From: Streptomyces subrutilus
GTDB lineage: Bacteria > Actinomycetota > Actinomycetes > Streptomycetales > Streptomycetaceae
Length of the DNA stretch: 64,000 nucleotides
Reading direction: 5' to 3'
Assembly (NCBI RefSeq): GCF_008704535.1
Contig: NZ_CP023701.1
Coordinates: 3,343,501 to 3,407,500, forward strand
The translations under genes were made by a program, and so were the position numbers. The notes below the pieces were generated by a model. It was not told the DNA's origin, did not search any database, and saw only the letters and a list, made by a program, of their open reading frames with translations. Positions within the stretch are counted from its first letter, which is position 1. Each line of letters begins with the position of its first letter. This document shows, one piece after another, positions 25,289 through 33,643 of this stretch.

Positions 25289-25897
25289 ATGCAACGCGGT
25301 GGTGGACCGGGCGAGGGTGCCGACGGCCTGGACCCGCAGCGCGCCCGCGAGGCCCGCGAATCCCGCCGCCGGGGCAAGCACCGCAGGCGCTCGACGGAGG
25401 CGGCCGACGCCGTCCCGGTCCCCTTCGACGCGTCGGACGAGCGCCCCCGGGGACGCGGCATGGGAGTGACGTACAAGTACTTCGGCGCCCCGGACGGCGC
25501 GACGGCGGCCCGGGTCCCGGTCACGATGCGCCCGGAGGAGCTCGGCGGCGACGAGCTGGGCATGGGCGGCCTGTTCACCAAGATCAAGCCGGAGACGGTG
25601 GCCGCGATGGTCCTGACCGGCATCGAGGGCATACCCCTCCACAAGGTGCCCCCGCTGGAACTGGTCGTCCTGCACCCCGACTACGCGGTGGTCAAGCTCC
25701 CCATGACCGTCGTCGACCCGCTGCGCGGGGTCGGCGAGGAATCCGTGGGCGCGGCCGCCTTCATCTGGTCCACCGTCCCGGACCGCGGCGGCCCCCGCGA
25801 CGCGTTCAACGTCTACCAGCTGCTCCACGAGTGGCAGGACTTCTCCCACCGCCTCCACGAGGCCGGCCACCAGCCGTACTGCCTGGTCTGGCCCTGA
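25289..25897 (+). CDS. Conserved hypothetical protein beside hemL
   Basis: This protein of about 202 aa is not recognised. A basic, Arg-rich N-terminal third (ESRRRGKHRRRS) precedes an ordered domain starting GVTYKYFGAPDGATAARVPV and ending HEWQDFSHRLHEAGHQPYCLVWP. No signal peptide or membrane helix is seen. The ATG at 25289 follows GGTGGAGAT, with tight spacing; an internal ATG near 25460 is an alternative. It is divergent from hemL. Confidence 0.6.
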   Translation: MQRGGGPGEGADGLDPQRAREARESRRRGKHRRRSTEAADAVPVPFDASDERPRGRGMGVTYKYFGAPDGATAARVPVTMRPEELGGDELGMGGLFTKIKPETVAAMVLTGIEGIPLHKVPPLELVVLHPDYAVVKLPMTVVDPLRGVGEESVGAAAFIWSTVPDRGGPRDAFNVYQLLHEWQDFSHRLHEAGHQPYCLVWP

Positions 25898-25914
25898 CCG
25901 GACCGGCCCGCGCG

Positions 25915-26030
25915 GTCACGACGGTCACCTCAGTCACTTCTGCCGCTTCGGTCGCTTCGATCCCTCCCGCCGCTTCGGTCACGACGGCCACTTCCGCCGC
26001 TTCTGCCGCTTCTGCTTCGGTCACGACGCC
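25915..26030. repeat. Degenerate GCTTC/GGTCAC repeat tract
   Basis: Three copies of a CGGTCACGACG element and many GCCGCTTC(G/T) units alternate here. Both strands stay open (Val/Thr/Ala/Ser-rich on plus, Glu/Ala/Val-rich on minus), so coding cannot be told from repeat expansion. Confidence 0.6.
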
Positions 26031-26114
26031 TACGCCGGGTCCCGGTCGAACTCTCCGGAGGACGTGCGCAGTCGGGTCGCCGCAACGGACGGGCTGGTCA
26101 CGGGTGACTGCCCC

Positions 26115-26786
26115 TCAGAGGCTGCGGGCGGTGATGTCGCCGTGGCCGGTGGTGGCGTGGAAGGTGAGGTCGGGGGTGCCGTCGGTGTTCTTGAGGGCGT
26201 TGTGGATGCGGCCGTGGGTGGTGCCGGCGTCGAGGGAGGCGCTGGCGCCGCGGGTGGCGCCGAGGGTGATGTCGCCGGCTTCGGTGCGCAGGGTGACGGC
26301 GCCGTGGACGGCTTCGGTGATGTGGAGGTCGCCCTTGCGGGTGGTGATGCGGGCGGGGCCGCCGAGGCGGCCGACGGTGATGTCGCCGGCTTGGAGGGTG
26401 AGGGTGGCCCGGGCGGTCTCGTCGAGCTTGACGGTGCCCTGGGCGGCGTCGTAGGTGACGTCGCCGAGGCGTCCGACGCCGCGGAGTTCGGCGCTGGCGG
26501 CCCTGGCTTCTATGCGGGAGCCGGCGGGGAGGCGGACGGTGACGTCGAGGGAGCCGCCGCCGGGGCCCAGGAGGCGGTTCTTCGCGGTGGGGGTCTCGAT
26601 GCGCAGGACGCCGTCGGTGTAGCTGACGGTGGTCTGTTCGGCGGTCTTGACGTCGCGGCTCCGGGCGGGGTCGGCGGGCAGGACCTCGACGGTGGTGTCG
26701 GTGCGGTCGGCGGCGATGAACCGCACGCGTCCGGCGGGGATGTCGAGGTGGGCGGAGATCGGGGCGGTGGTTTCGAAGGTCTGCAC
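26115..26786 (-). CDS. DUF4097 beta-repeat protein
   Basis: This 223-aa protein is made of short beta-strand repeats (for example GDITVGRLGGPARITTRKGD and GDITLGATRGA), the pattern of the DUF4097/adhesin-like family. No signal peptide is seen, so it is probably cytoplasmic. It is divergent from an HTH_38/MarR-type regulator across a 230-bp region full of CGTTGC motifs, suggesting joint control. Confidence 0.82.
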   Translation of the reverse strand: MQTFETTAPISAHLDIPAGRVRFIAADRTDTTVEVLPADPARSRDVKTAEQTTVSYTDGVLRIETPTAKNRLLGPGGGSLDVTVRLPAGSRIEARAASAELRGVGRLGDVTYDAAQGTVKLDETARATLTLQAGDITVGRLGGPARITTRKGDLHITEAVHGAVTLRTEAGDITLGATRGASASLDAGTTHGRIHNALKNTDGTPDLTFHATTGHGDITARSL

Positions 26787-26837
26787 GGTGCTGCTCCCGG
26801 CTGCTGGTCACTGCTGCTTTCTGACAGTGGAAACGCT

Positions 26838-26985
26838 ACGTTGCATTCAAAGATCCTTCAATACTGTCGTTGCGCAGAATCACCATCAATGCTGGCCAGA
26901 CCCGACTAATCGTTGCGGTTGGCCAGAAAGTAACGCAACATCAGTCGTTCATACGTTGCAATGAACTGCAGGTGAACGCTATAGT
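26838..26985. promoter_or_regulatory. Divergent control region with repeated GTTGC motifs and a promoter
   Basis: GTTGC-type elements occur at 26838-26845 and 26953-26960 (both ACGTTGCA), 26866-26874 and 26911-26916, and inverted at 26935-26939. The last overlaps a good plus-strand promoter, TTGCAA (26956-26961), 18 bp, TATAGT (26980-26985). The arrangement suits autorepression by the downstream regulator, which is inferred. Confidence 0.55.
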
Positions 26986-27019
26986 GGAGGCATCGGTGTG
27001 GGCACGGAGGGAGATCGCG

Positions 27020-27757
27020 ATGCCGGGAGGCAGGCTCAGCCAGCAGGAACGTCAGCAGATCGCGCTGGGACTGGCCGACGGCCTCGCCTACGCGGAGATC
27101 GGCAGACGGCTCGACCGACCCACCTCGACGGTCACCCGCGAGGTGATGCGCAACGGCGGCCCGACCGCCTACCGGGCCGACCTCGCCCACCGCGCCACCG
27201 AACGCCGCGCCCACCGGCGCCGGCGGTCCGCACCCGCCGGTCCGGCGGCGGCCCCGCAGGCCCACGGCCGCGACCCGGAGGCGGTGCGGGCGTACGAGGA
27301 GACGTTCACCACCGCGATGATGGCCTCGGGCTCGCCCAAGATGATGGCCCGCGTGCTGGCCTGCCTCATCACCAGCGACGCGGGCTGTCTGACCGCGTCC
27401 GAACTCGTGCAGCGCCTCCAGGTCAGCCCGGCGTCCGTCTCGAAGGCCGTCGCCTTCCTCGAAAGCCAGGGCCTGATCCGCCGGGAACGCGACGAACGCC
27501 GCCGCGAGCGCTACGTCGTCGACGACGACGTCTGGTACCAGTCGATGATGGCCAGCGCCCGGTCCACCGCCCAGATCGTCGAGACCGCGCGCCAGGGCGT
27601 CGCCGTCCTCGGCTCCGGCACGCCCGCCGCCGCGCGCCTGGAGAACATCGCCCGCTTCCTCGACTTCGTCTCCGAGAGCATCGCCCGCGCCGCCGACCAG
27701 GCCCGCGAGATCCTCCACTCGAAGCCCGCGGCGCCCTCGGAGCCCGGGCCGTCGTAG
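27020..27757 (+). CDS. HTH_38/MarR-type transcriptional regulator
   Basis: This 245-aa protein begins with an IS30-transposase-like HTH_38 (LSQQERQQIALGLADG then YAEIGRRLDRPTSTVTREV). A Pro/Ala linker leads into a winged MarR/GbsR-like domain (LTASELVQRLQVSPASVSKAV, LRRERDERRRERYVV). The ATG at 27020 follows GGAGGGA at ideal spacing, and a sigma-70-like promoter lies just upstream. It probably regulates the divergent DUF4097 gene. Confidence 0.85.
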   Translation: MPGGRLSQQERQQIALGLADGLAYAEIGRRLDRPTSTVTREVMRNGGPTAYRADLAHRATERRAHRRRRSAPAGPAAAPQAHGRDPEAVRAYEETFTTAMMASGSPKMMARVLACLITSDAGCLTASELVQRLQVSPASVSKAVAFLESQGLIRRERDERRRERYVVDDDVWYQSMMASARSTAQIVETARQGVAVLGSGTPAAARLENIARFLDFVSESIARAADQAREILHSKPAAPSEPGPS

Positions 27758-27767
27758 TCTCTGCGGC

Positions 27768-28292
27768 ATGGTGCGAGCGGACGCGGCGGGACCGGTACGG
27801 ATCAGCCCGTGGGCGCCGGAGGACTTCTGGCTGCTGCGGCGCGAGAACACGCCGGAGATGACGCGGTTCCTGGGCGGGCCCGAGAGCGAGGAGAAGCTCG
27901 TCGGCCGCCAGCAGCGGTACGAGGCGCTCAGCGCCCGCGAGCCGTCGGCCGGGCGGATGTTCCGGGTGGACCTGCGGGAGAGCGGCGAGGGCGTCGGCTC
28001 GGTCGGCTTCTGGGAACGGGACTGGCAGGGCGAGCCGGTGTACGAGGCCGGCTGGGGCGTGCTGCCCGAGTACCAGGGGCGCGGTCTGGCGGTGGCCGCC
28101 CTGACGGAACTGCTGTCCTACGCGCGGACCCACGGCGACCGCGCCACCGTCCACGCCTTCCCCGGCACGGACCACCCGGCGTCCAACGCGGTGTGCCGAC
28201 GGGCGGGCTTCAGCTGCCTCGGGGAAGTCGACTTCATGTACCCGCCCGGTGTCCCCCACCCCAGCTTCGACTGGCACTACCGCCTGCGGTGA
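27768..28292 (+). CDS. GNAT family N-acetyltransferase
   Basis: This 174-aa RimJ/RimL-like acetyltransferase has the acetyl-CoA motif GVLPEYQGRGLAVAALTELL near residue 97 and SNAVCRRAGFSCLGEVDF near 144. TAGTCT ends seven bases before the ATG, and its TAG is the stop of the previous gene, suggesting an overlapping leaderless promoter. The substrate is unknown. Confidence 0.87.
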   Translation: MVRADAAGPVRISPWAPEDFWLLRRENTPEMTRFLGGPESEEKLVGRQQRYEALSAREPSAGRMFRVDLRESGEGVGSVGFWERDWQGEPVYEAGWGVLPEYQGRGLAVAALTELLSYARTHGDRATVHAFPGTDHPASNAVCRRAGFSCLGEVDFMYPPGVPHPSFDWHYRLR

Positions 28293-28442
28293 CCCGCCGC
28301 CGCCCCCCCCTCGCGCCCCGGGGCGGCCGGGCGCCGGACGGGCGGCGGACGGCTGCAGACGGCTGCGGACGACGGCCCGCCGAACGGCTCGCCGCCGCGT
28401 AAATCGGCCGCGGGCGCCTCGCCCCGGTGGCATGCTGACAGC

Positions 28443-29171
28443 GTGAACGGACCCGGTATTCAGCTCACCCTCGCCCCCGAACTGCGCCTCTTCGTCCCGC
28501 CCGTGCGGCGCGTCGAACGCGTACCGACCACGACCGACGGCGCCTCCAGCCTCGGGCACGTCGTCGAGTCGGCCGGCGTCCCGCTCACCGAGGTCGGCCG
28601 CCTCCTCGTCGACGGCCGCGAGGTACCCGTCTCCTACGTGCCGCAGGACGGCCAGTGCGTCGAGGTGTTCGGCGTCGACCGCCCCCAGCAGGTCCCCGGG
28701 GCGCCCCTGCGCTTCCTCCTCGACGTCCACCTCGGCACCCTCGCCCGCCGCATGCGCCTGCTCGGCGTCGACACCGCCTACGAGAACGAGGACATCGGCG
28801 ACCCCGCCCTCGCCACCCGCTCCGCCGCCGAGCAGCGCGTCCTGCTCTCCCGCGACCGCGGACTGCTGCGCCGCCGCGAGCTCTTCGCCGGCGCGTACGT
28901 CTACAGCGACAACCCCGACGAGCAACTGCGCGACGTGCTCGGCCGCTTCGCGCCCGTGCTCGCGCCCTGGACCCGCTGCACCGCCTGCAACGGCATCCTG
29001 CGCCAGGCCGACAAGGACAGCGTCGGCGACCGCCTCGAAGACGGCACCCACCGCTCCTACGACGTCTTCGCCCAGTGCACCGCCTGCGAGCGCGTCTACT
29101 GGCGCGGCGCCCACCACGCCCGGCTGGAACGCATCGTCGACGACGCGCTCGTCGAATTCGGCACCGCCTGA
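28443..29171 (+). CDS. Mut7-C RNase/ubiquitin-fold protein
   Basis: This 242-aa protein has an N-terminal ubiquitin-like fold (about residues 1-85), a PIN-like Mut7-C RNase domain beginning RFLLDVHLGTLARRMRLLG, with conserved Asp residues and LLSRDRGLLRR, and a C-terminal zinc ribbon with two CxxC pairs (TRCTACNG and AQCTACER). It is likely an RNA-cleaving or RNA-binding protein. Its biological target is unknown. CATGCT lies six bases before the GTG start. Confidence 0.88.
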   Translation: MNGPGIQLTLAPELRLFVPPVRRVERVPTTTDGASSLGHVVESAGVPLTEVGRLLVDGREVPVSYVPQDGQCVEVFGVDRPQQVPGAPLRFLLDVHLGTLARRMRLLGVDTAYENEDIGDPALATRSAAEQRVLLSRDRGLLRRRELFAGAYVYSDNPDEQLRDVLGRFAPVLAPWTRCTACNGILRQADKDSVGDRLEDGTHRSYDVFAQCTACERVYWRGAHHARLERIVDDALVEFGTA

Positions 29172-29212
29172 GTCCCCGCCCCGGCGGCGCCCGGCTGGCA
29201 GACTGCGGGAGC

Positions 29213-30871
29213 ATGACCGATGCAGTGGAACCGCCCGGCGTGCGCGACGTCGTCGTGATCGGTGCCGGCCCCACCGGGCTGCTCCTCGCCGGGGATCTCG
29301 CCGCCGCCGGACTCGCCGTCACCCTCGTCGAGCGCCGCCCGCACACCGCGCCCCACCTCACCCGCGCCTTCGCCGTGCACGCGCGGACCCTCGAACTGCT
29401 CGACGCCCGCGGACTCGCGGACGAACTCGTCGCGACCGGCCGGCGGATCGACCGCGTACGCCCCTTCGACGGCATGGCCTTCTCCCTCCAACGGCTTCCC
29501 AGCCGCTATCCGTTCGTCCTCATCACTCCTCAATATGAGACAGAGAAACTGCTGGAGCGCCGCGCGCTGTCCACAGGTGTGGACATCCGGTACGACTGTG
29601 AGCTCATCGGACTGCGCCAGGACCGCGACGGCGTCACCCTCGACCTCCGCACCCCGGCCCCCGCCCCCACCCTCGACCTCCGCACCCCGGCCCCCGCCCC
29701 CACCCCCGCCCGGGCCACCACCCCCGCCTCCGCCTCCGTCACCACCCTGCACGCCCGCCACGTCGTCGGCGCCGACGGCGTCCGCTCCACCGTCCGCCGG
29801 GCCCTCGGCCTCCCCTTCCCCGGCCGGTCCGTCGTCCGCTCCATGGTCCTGGCCGACGTCCGGCTGACCGATCCGCCCACGGACGCGCTCACCGCCTCCG
29901 GGACCCCCGAGGCCTTCGCCTTCCTCGTCCCCTTCGGCGACGGCTGGTACCGCGCCATCGGCTGGCGCCGCGACGGCCGCGCCGCCGACACCGACCCCGT
30001 CGACCTCGACGAACTGCGCGCCATCGCCCGCACCGCCTTCGGCACCGACCACGGCATGCACGACGCCCGCTGGATCTCGCGCTTCCACAGCGACGAACGC
30101 CAGGTCCCCCACTACCGCCGCGGCCGCGTCTTCCTCGCCGGCGACGCCGCCCACGTCCACTCCCCCGCCGGCGGCCTCGGCATGAACACCGGCCTCCAGG
30201 ACGCCGCCAACCTCTCCTGGAAGCTCGCCGCCGTCCTGAACGGACGCGCCCCCGACCCCGAAGCCCTCCTCGACAGCTACCAGCGCGAGCGCCACCCCGT
30301 CGGCCGGCTCGTCCTGCGCCTCAGCGGCGCCCTCGTCCGGGCCGTCACCGCCTCCGGAGCGGCCCGCCACACCGCCGGCCGCCTCGCCGCCGCCGTCCTG
30401 CCCCGCCTTGGTGCGGCCCAGGACCGCGCCCTCGGCCTGGTCTCCGGGCTCGCCATCGCCTACCCGCCGCCGCCCGGCGCCCGCCGCCCCGCCGGCCGCC
30501 GAGCCCCCGACCTGGCGCTCGCGGGCGGCCGCCGGCTCTACGGGGCCCTGCGCGCCGGCGGCTTCGTCCTCGTCACCCCGCCCGGCCCGCCCACCCCGCC
30601 CGGCGCCCCGCTCACGCACCTCCACTGGCCCGCCGACCGGCCCCGCACCGACTGCGTCCTCGTGCGCCCCGACGGATACGTGGCCTGGAGCGCCCCCCGC
30701 GCCACCGGCGCCGACCTCGCGGCCGCCGCGGCCGCCTGGCTGCTGCCGGCCCCCCGCCCGCACCGGCCCGACGCACCCCCGTCGGACGCGTCCCCGTCCG
30801 ACCGACCCCCGTCCGACGGACCCCCGTCCGACGCGCCGCGGCCCGACGCGCCACCGGCTCAGAAGGCGTAG
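29213..30871 (+). CDS. FAD-dependent aromatic-type monooxygenase
   Basis: This protein of about 552 aa is a PHBH-fold flavoprotein. The Rossmann motif VVVIGAGPTGLLLAGDLAAAG is at residues 12-32 (given by ends), the DG motif HVVGADGVRSTVRRALG is near 184, and the GD motif GRVFLAGDAAHVHSPAGGLG is near 303. This suggests hydroxylation of an aromatic or polyketide-like substrate. A 33-bp tandem repeat (LDLRTPAPAPT twice) and a Pro/Ser/Asp-rich tail are expansions. Its 3' end overlaps the convergent secreted-protein gene by 13 bp. Confidence 0.87.
   Translation: MTDAVEPPGVRDVVVIGAGPTGLLLAGDLAAAGLAVTLVERRPHTAPHLTRAFAVHARTLELLDARGLADELVATGRRIDRVRPFDGMAFSLQRLPSRYPFVLITPQYETEKLLERRALSTGVDIRYDCELIGLRQDRDGVTLDLRTPAPAPTLDLRTPAPAPTPARATTPASASVTTLHARHVVGADGVRSTVRRALGLPFPGRSVVRSMVLADVRLTDPPTDALTASGTPEAFAFLVPFGDGWYRAIGWRRDGRAADTDPVDLDELRAIARTAFGTDHGMHDARWISRFHSDERQVPHYRRGRVFLAGDAAHVHSPAGGLGMNTGLQDAANLSWKLAAVLNGRAPDPEALLDSYQRERHPVGRLVLRLSGALVRAVTASGAARHTAGRLAAAVLPRLGAAQDRALGLVSGLAIAYPPPPGARRPAGRRAPDLALAGGRRLYGALRAGGFVLVTPPGPPTPPGAPLTHLHWPADRPRTDCVLVRPDGYVAWSAPRATGADLAAAAAAWLLPAPRPHRPDAPPSDASPSDRPPSDGPPSDAPRPDAPPAQKA
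29641..29706. repeat. 33-bp in-frame tandem repeat
   Basis: Two copies of a 33-bp unit encode LDLRTPAPAPT twice within the monooxygenase, in a region between the FAD-binding segments. The first copy begins near 29638. Confidence 0.75.
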
Positions 30872-31332
30872 GCGTCCCCCGTGTCCAGCGCCAGCACCAC
30901 GTGCTCGTTGTTCGCGCGGTTGCGGTCGGTCGCCCCGCCGTTCCACCAGGTGTCCACCCGCACCACCACCTCCGTCGCCCGCTCCCGCAGCCCGAGGTCC
31001 AGCCCGACGTGCCGGCCGCGCCCGTGCAGCGGCATCGGCCCCGTCTCGCACACCACCTCGCGCAGACCCGCCCGCGCGCAGCCCTCGGCCAGCGCCTGCC
31101 GGTCCGCGAGGTCCGCCGACAGCCGCACCCGCAGCGTCGCGTTCGGCACCTCCGACGGACCGTCGTTCTCCGGCACCAGCAGGATCCGCACGTGCCCCTG
31201 GGACAGCGCGACCCGGCCGTGGTACGCCACGTCGGCCTCCGGTCCCGCCCACCCCCGGGCGTGCGCGGGACCCCCCGCGCCGAGCACCAGCAGCCCGGCC
31301 ACCACCACACTCCGTACGGCACCTCGGCGCAC
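30859..31332 (-). CDS. Secreted hypothetical protein
   Basis: This protein of about 157 aa has a clear Sec signal peptide (RRGAVRSVVVAGLLVLGAGG then PAHA cleavage). The mature part is beta-rich, starting RGWAGPEADVAYHGRV, and holds two cysteines that may pair. No family was recognised. The GTG at 31332 follows AAGGAGG eight bases upstream and is preferred to the GTG at 31350. Confidence 0.7.
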   Translation of the reverse strand: MRRGAVRSVVVAGLLVLGAGGPAHARGWAGPEADVAYHGRVALSQGHVRILLVPENDGPSEVPNATLRVRLSADLADRQALAEGCARAGLREVVCETGPMPLHGRGRHVGLDLGLRERATEVVVRVDTWWNGGATDRNRANNEHVVLALDTGDAYAF

Positions 31333-31462
31333 CGCCACCACCTCCTTCACGCGCGGAGGCTAACCAGGGCGCGCCCCGGCCGGTCGGACCATCACACGAA
31401 CGAGGGCGCGCCCGCCCCCATCTGCCCGCGGTACCCCACCGCCCACCCCCTACCTTTGAGCC

Positions 31463-31798
31463 ATGCTGATCGCCCGCTCCGCCGCCCTCTTCGCCCTCGC
31501 CGCCCTCCTGGAGATCGGCGGCGCGTGGCTCGTCTGGCAGGGCGTGCGCGAGCACAGGGGCTGGGCCTGGATCGGCGCCGGGGTCATCGCCCTCGGGCTC
31601 TACGGCTTCGTCGCCACCCTCCAGCCCGAGGGTGACTTCGCCCGCGTCCTCGCCGCCTACGGCGGGGTCTTCGTCGCCGGCTCGCTGGTCTGGGGGGCGG
31701 TCGCCGACGGCTACCGCCCCGACCGCTGGGACATCGCCGGGGCCCTCGTCTGCCTCGCCGGGATGGCCCTGATCATGTACGCCCCCCGGGGCCGCTGA
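31463..31798 (+). CDS. YnfA/UPF0060 family small membrane protein
   Basis: This 111-aa protein has four membrane helices and the family signature [20 protein letters not shown] near the N-terminus, with [19 protein letters not shown] and [19 protein letters not shown]. It is distantly related to small multidrug resistance proteins. The substrate is unknown. TACCTT ends six bases before the ATG. Confidence 0.88.
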   Translation: MLIARSAALFALAALLEIGGAWLVWQGVREHRGWAWIGAGVIALGLYGFVATLQPEGDFARVLAAYGGVFVAGSLVWGAVADGYRPDRWDIAGALVCLAGMALIMYAPRGR

Positions 31799-31868
31799 GC
31801 CGCGCCTATGCTGGCGGGTAATCGCCCGTACGAACGACCGATCGACCCGATCGACCGAGGAGTCCGCC

Positions 31869-32633
31869 ATGAGCACGGCCGCCACCCGAACCGCCGTCGT
31901 CACCGGTGCGAGCAGCGGCATCGGCGCGGCCACCGCCCGGCAGCTCGCCGCGGCCGGCCACCACGTCGTCCTCACCGCCCGCCGCAAGGACCGCATCGAG
32001 GCCCTCGCCGCCGAGATCAACGCGGCCGGGCACTCCGCCGCCGCCCACGCCCTCGACGTCACCGACCGGGCCGCCGTGGACGCCTTCGCGGCCTCGCTGG
32101 AGCGCTGCGACGTCCTGGTGAACAACGCGGGCGGCGCCCTGGGGGCCGAGCCCGTCGCCACCGGCGACCCCGCGGACTGGCGCACGATGTACGAGGTCAA
32201 CGTCATCGGCACCCTCCACGTGACCCAGGCCCTGCTCCCGGCCCTGACCGCCTCGGGTGACGGTACGGTCGTCGTGCTGTCCTCCACGGCCGGGCACTCC
32301 ACGTACGAGGGCGGCGCCGGCTACGTCGCCGCCAAGAACGGCGCCCGCGTCCTCGCCGAGACCCTCCGTCTGGAGATCGTCGGCCAGCCCGTCCGCGTCA
32401 TCGAGATCGCCCCGGGCATGGTCAAGACCGAGGAGTTCGCCACCACCCGCTTCCGCGGTGACGCCGACAAGGCCGCCAAGGTCTACGCGGGCGTCGCGCA
32501 CCCGCTCTCGGCCGACGACGTGGCCGACACCATCACCTGGGCGGTGACCCGCCCCAGCCACGTCAACATCGACCTGCTGGTGGTCCGCCCCCGCGCCCAG
32601 GCCTCGAACACCAAGGTCCACCGCGACCTCTGA
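31869..32633 (+). CDS. Short-chain dehydrogenase/reductase
   Basis: This 254-aa classical SDR has the cofactor motif VTGASSGIGAATARQL, NNAGG, the catalytic Ser in VVLSSTAGH and the YVAAK Tyr/Lys pair near residue 156. It is closest in pattern to the YdfG/serine-dehydrogenase-like group (APGMVKTEEF). The ribosome binding site is GAGGAG six bases before the ATG. The substrate is unknown. Confidence 0.9.
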   Translation: MSTAATRTAVVTGASSGIGAATARQLAAAGHHVVLTARRKDRIEALAAEINAAGHSAAAHALDVTDRAAVDAFAASLERCDVLVNNAGGALGAEPVATGDPADWRTMYEVNVIGTLHVTQALLPALTASGDGTVVVLSSTAGHSTYEGGAGYVAAKNGARVLAETLRLEIVGQPVRVIEIAPGMVKTEEFATTRFRGDADKAAKVYAGVAHPLSADDVADTITWAVTRPSHVNIDLLVVRPRAQASNTKVHRDL

Positions 32634-32711
32634 CCCGGCCCGGCCCGGTGCGCAGGTGCGCACGGGCGCGCCCGGCCGGCCGTCCCCGGGTGCGCAGCGG
32701 GGCCGGCGCCG

Positions 32712-33479
32712 TCAGGGCACCAGTCCGGCGGTCTTCAGGTGCGGCATCAGGGCCGCCGGCTTCAGCCCGGCGGCCTTCGCCGCGTCCAGGGCCCGCTGGA
32801 GGTCGGCCGCCAGCGTCGGCGTGAAGTGCAGCAGCACGATGTCCCCGGCGCGCAGCTGCGGGGTCGGCGGCGTCTGGCTCCAGGTCGTGAAGTCGTACGT
32901 CCAGGTGACCAGGGCCTTCACCCCGCAGGCCTTCGCCGCGAGCCGCACCTGGTCGTCGACCGTCCCGTACGGCGGCCGCAGCAGCTTCGGCTGCCGTCCG
33001 AAGGCCAGGGCCAGCTGCTCGCCGGCGCCGCACACCTCGGCGTCCTTGCCGGCCGCGTCGAGGGCGGTCAGGTCGGGGTGGTTCACCGTGTGGTTCTCGA
33101 CGGTCACCCGGCCCTGCGCCGTGAGGCCGGTGAAGTACGCCGTGTCGTACGCGGTCGCGCCCGGCAGCAGGAACAGCGTGGCGGGGACCCGCTTCTCGTT
33201 CAGGATGCGGGCGGCCTGCGGGTCGTGCGTCCAGCCGTCGTCGATGGTGAGGAAGACGACCGGCTCGGTGGTCGGCACGTGGGACACGACGGGGGGCAGC
33301 CCCACCGCGGCGACCGCCGAGCGCTCGGCCCCGGCCGCCGGGGCCGCGGCGGACGGCGGCCCGGACGGCGGGCCGGAGGCGGCCCGCTCGGCGGCGGACC
33401 CCGCCTGGGCGGATCCGGCGGCCCCGAGGGCGAGCGACAACGACGCGAGCGCGGCCAGAAGCACGCGAGATCTCCACAT
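32712..33479 (-). CDS. Secreted polysaccharide deacetylase
   Basis: This protein of about 255 aa has a Sec signal peptide (LLAALASLSLALGAAGSAQA), a Ser/Pro/Ala-rich linker and a NodB-type domain with TIDDGW (catalytic base/metal), HTVNHP, RPPYG and IVLLHF motifs. It is expected to remove acetyl groups from extracellular GlcNAc polymers such as peptidoglycan or chitin. A DasR-type box lies directly upstream, linking it to the GlcNAc regulon. The ATG at 33479 follows AAGG at eight bases. Confidence 0.88.
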   Translation of the reverse strand: MWRSRVLLAALASLSLALGAAGSAQAGSAAERAASGPPSGPPSAAAPAAGAERSAVAAVGLPPVVSHVPTTEPVVFLTIDDGWTHDPQAARILNEKRVPATLFLLPGATAYDTAYFTGLTAQGRVTVENHTVNHPDLTALDAAGKDAEVCGAGEQLALAFGRQPKLLRPPYGTVDDQVRLAAKACGVKALVTWTYDFTTWSQTPPTPQLRAGDIVLLHFTPTLAADLQRALDAAKAAGLKPAALMPHLKTAGLVP

Positions 33480-33489
33480 GCCGCACACC

Positions 33490-33503
33490 TTGGTCTAGAC
33501 CAA
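33490..33503. promoter_or_regulatory. Predicted DasR-responsive element (dre)
   Basis: TTGGTCTAGACCAA is a perfect 14-bp palindrome, 11 bp upstream of the deacetylase start. It matches the core TGGTCTAGACCA of the established DasR consensus ACTGGTCTAGACCAGT. Confidence 0.72.
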
Positions 33504-33643
33504 CCCCCTCGTCAATCCCCCGCGCACCCCCGAATTCCCGGCGAACTACCGCACCCCGCACAGCAGTTGGGGGCCCCGTCACCGAAGCCCCCACCATCCC
33601 CCCGACCGCCGCCGCCCCCGCGGCCTCCCCCGCGGCCGCCGGC

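Noticed and set aside
25806..26024. 72-aa Glu/Ala/Val-rich minus frame
   Set aside because: It is generated by the degenerate repeat tract and overlaps the 3' end of the hemL-neighbour gene.
29096..32302. 1068-aa minus open frame
   Set aside because: It is antisense to the monooxygenase, YnfA and SDR genes, each of which has clear family motifs.
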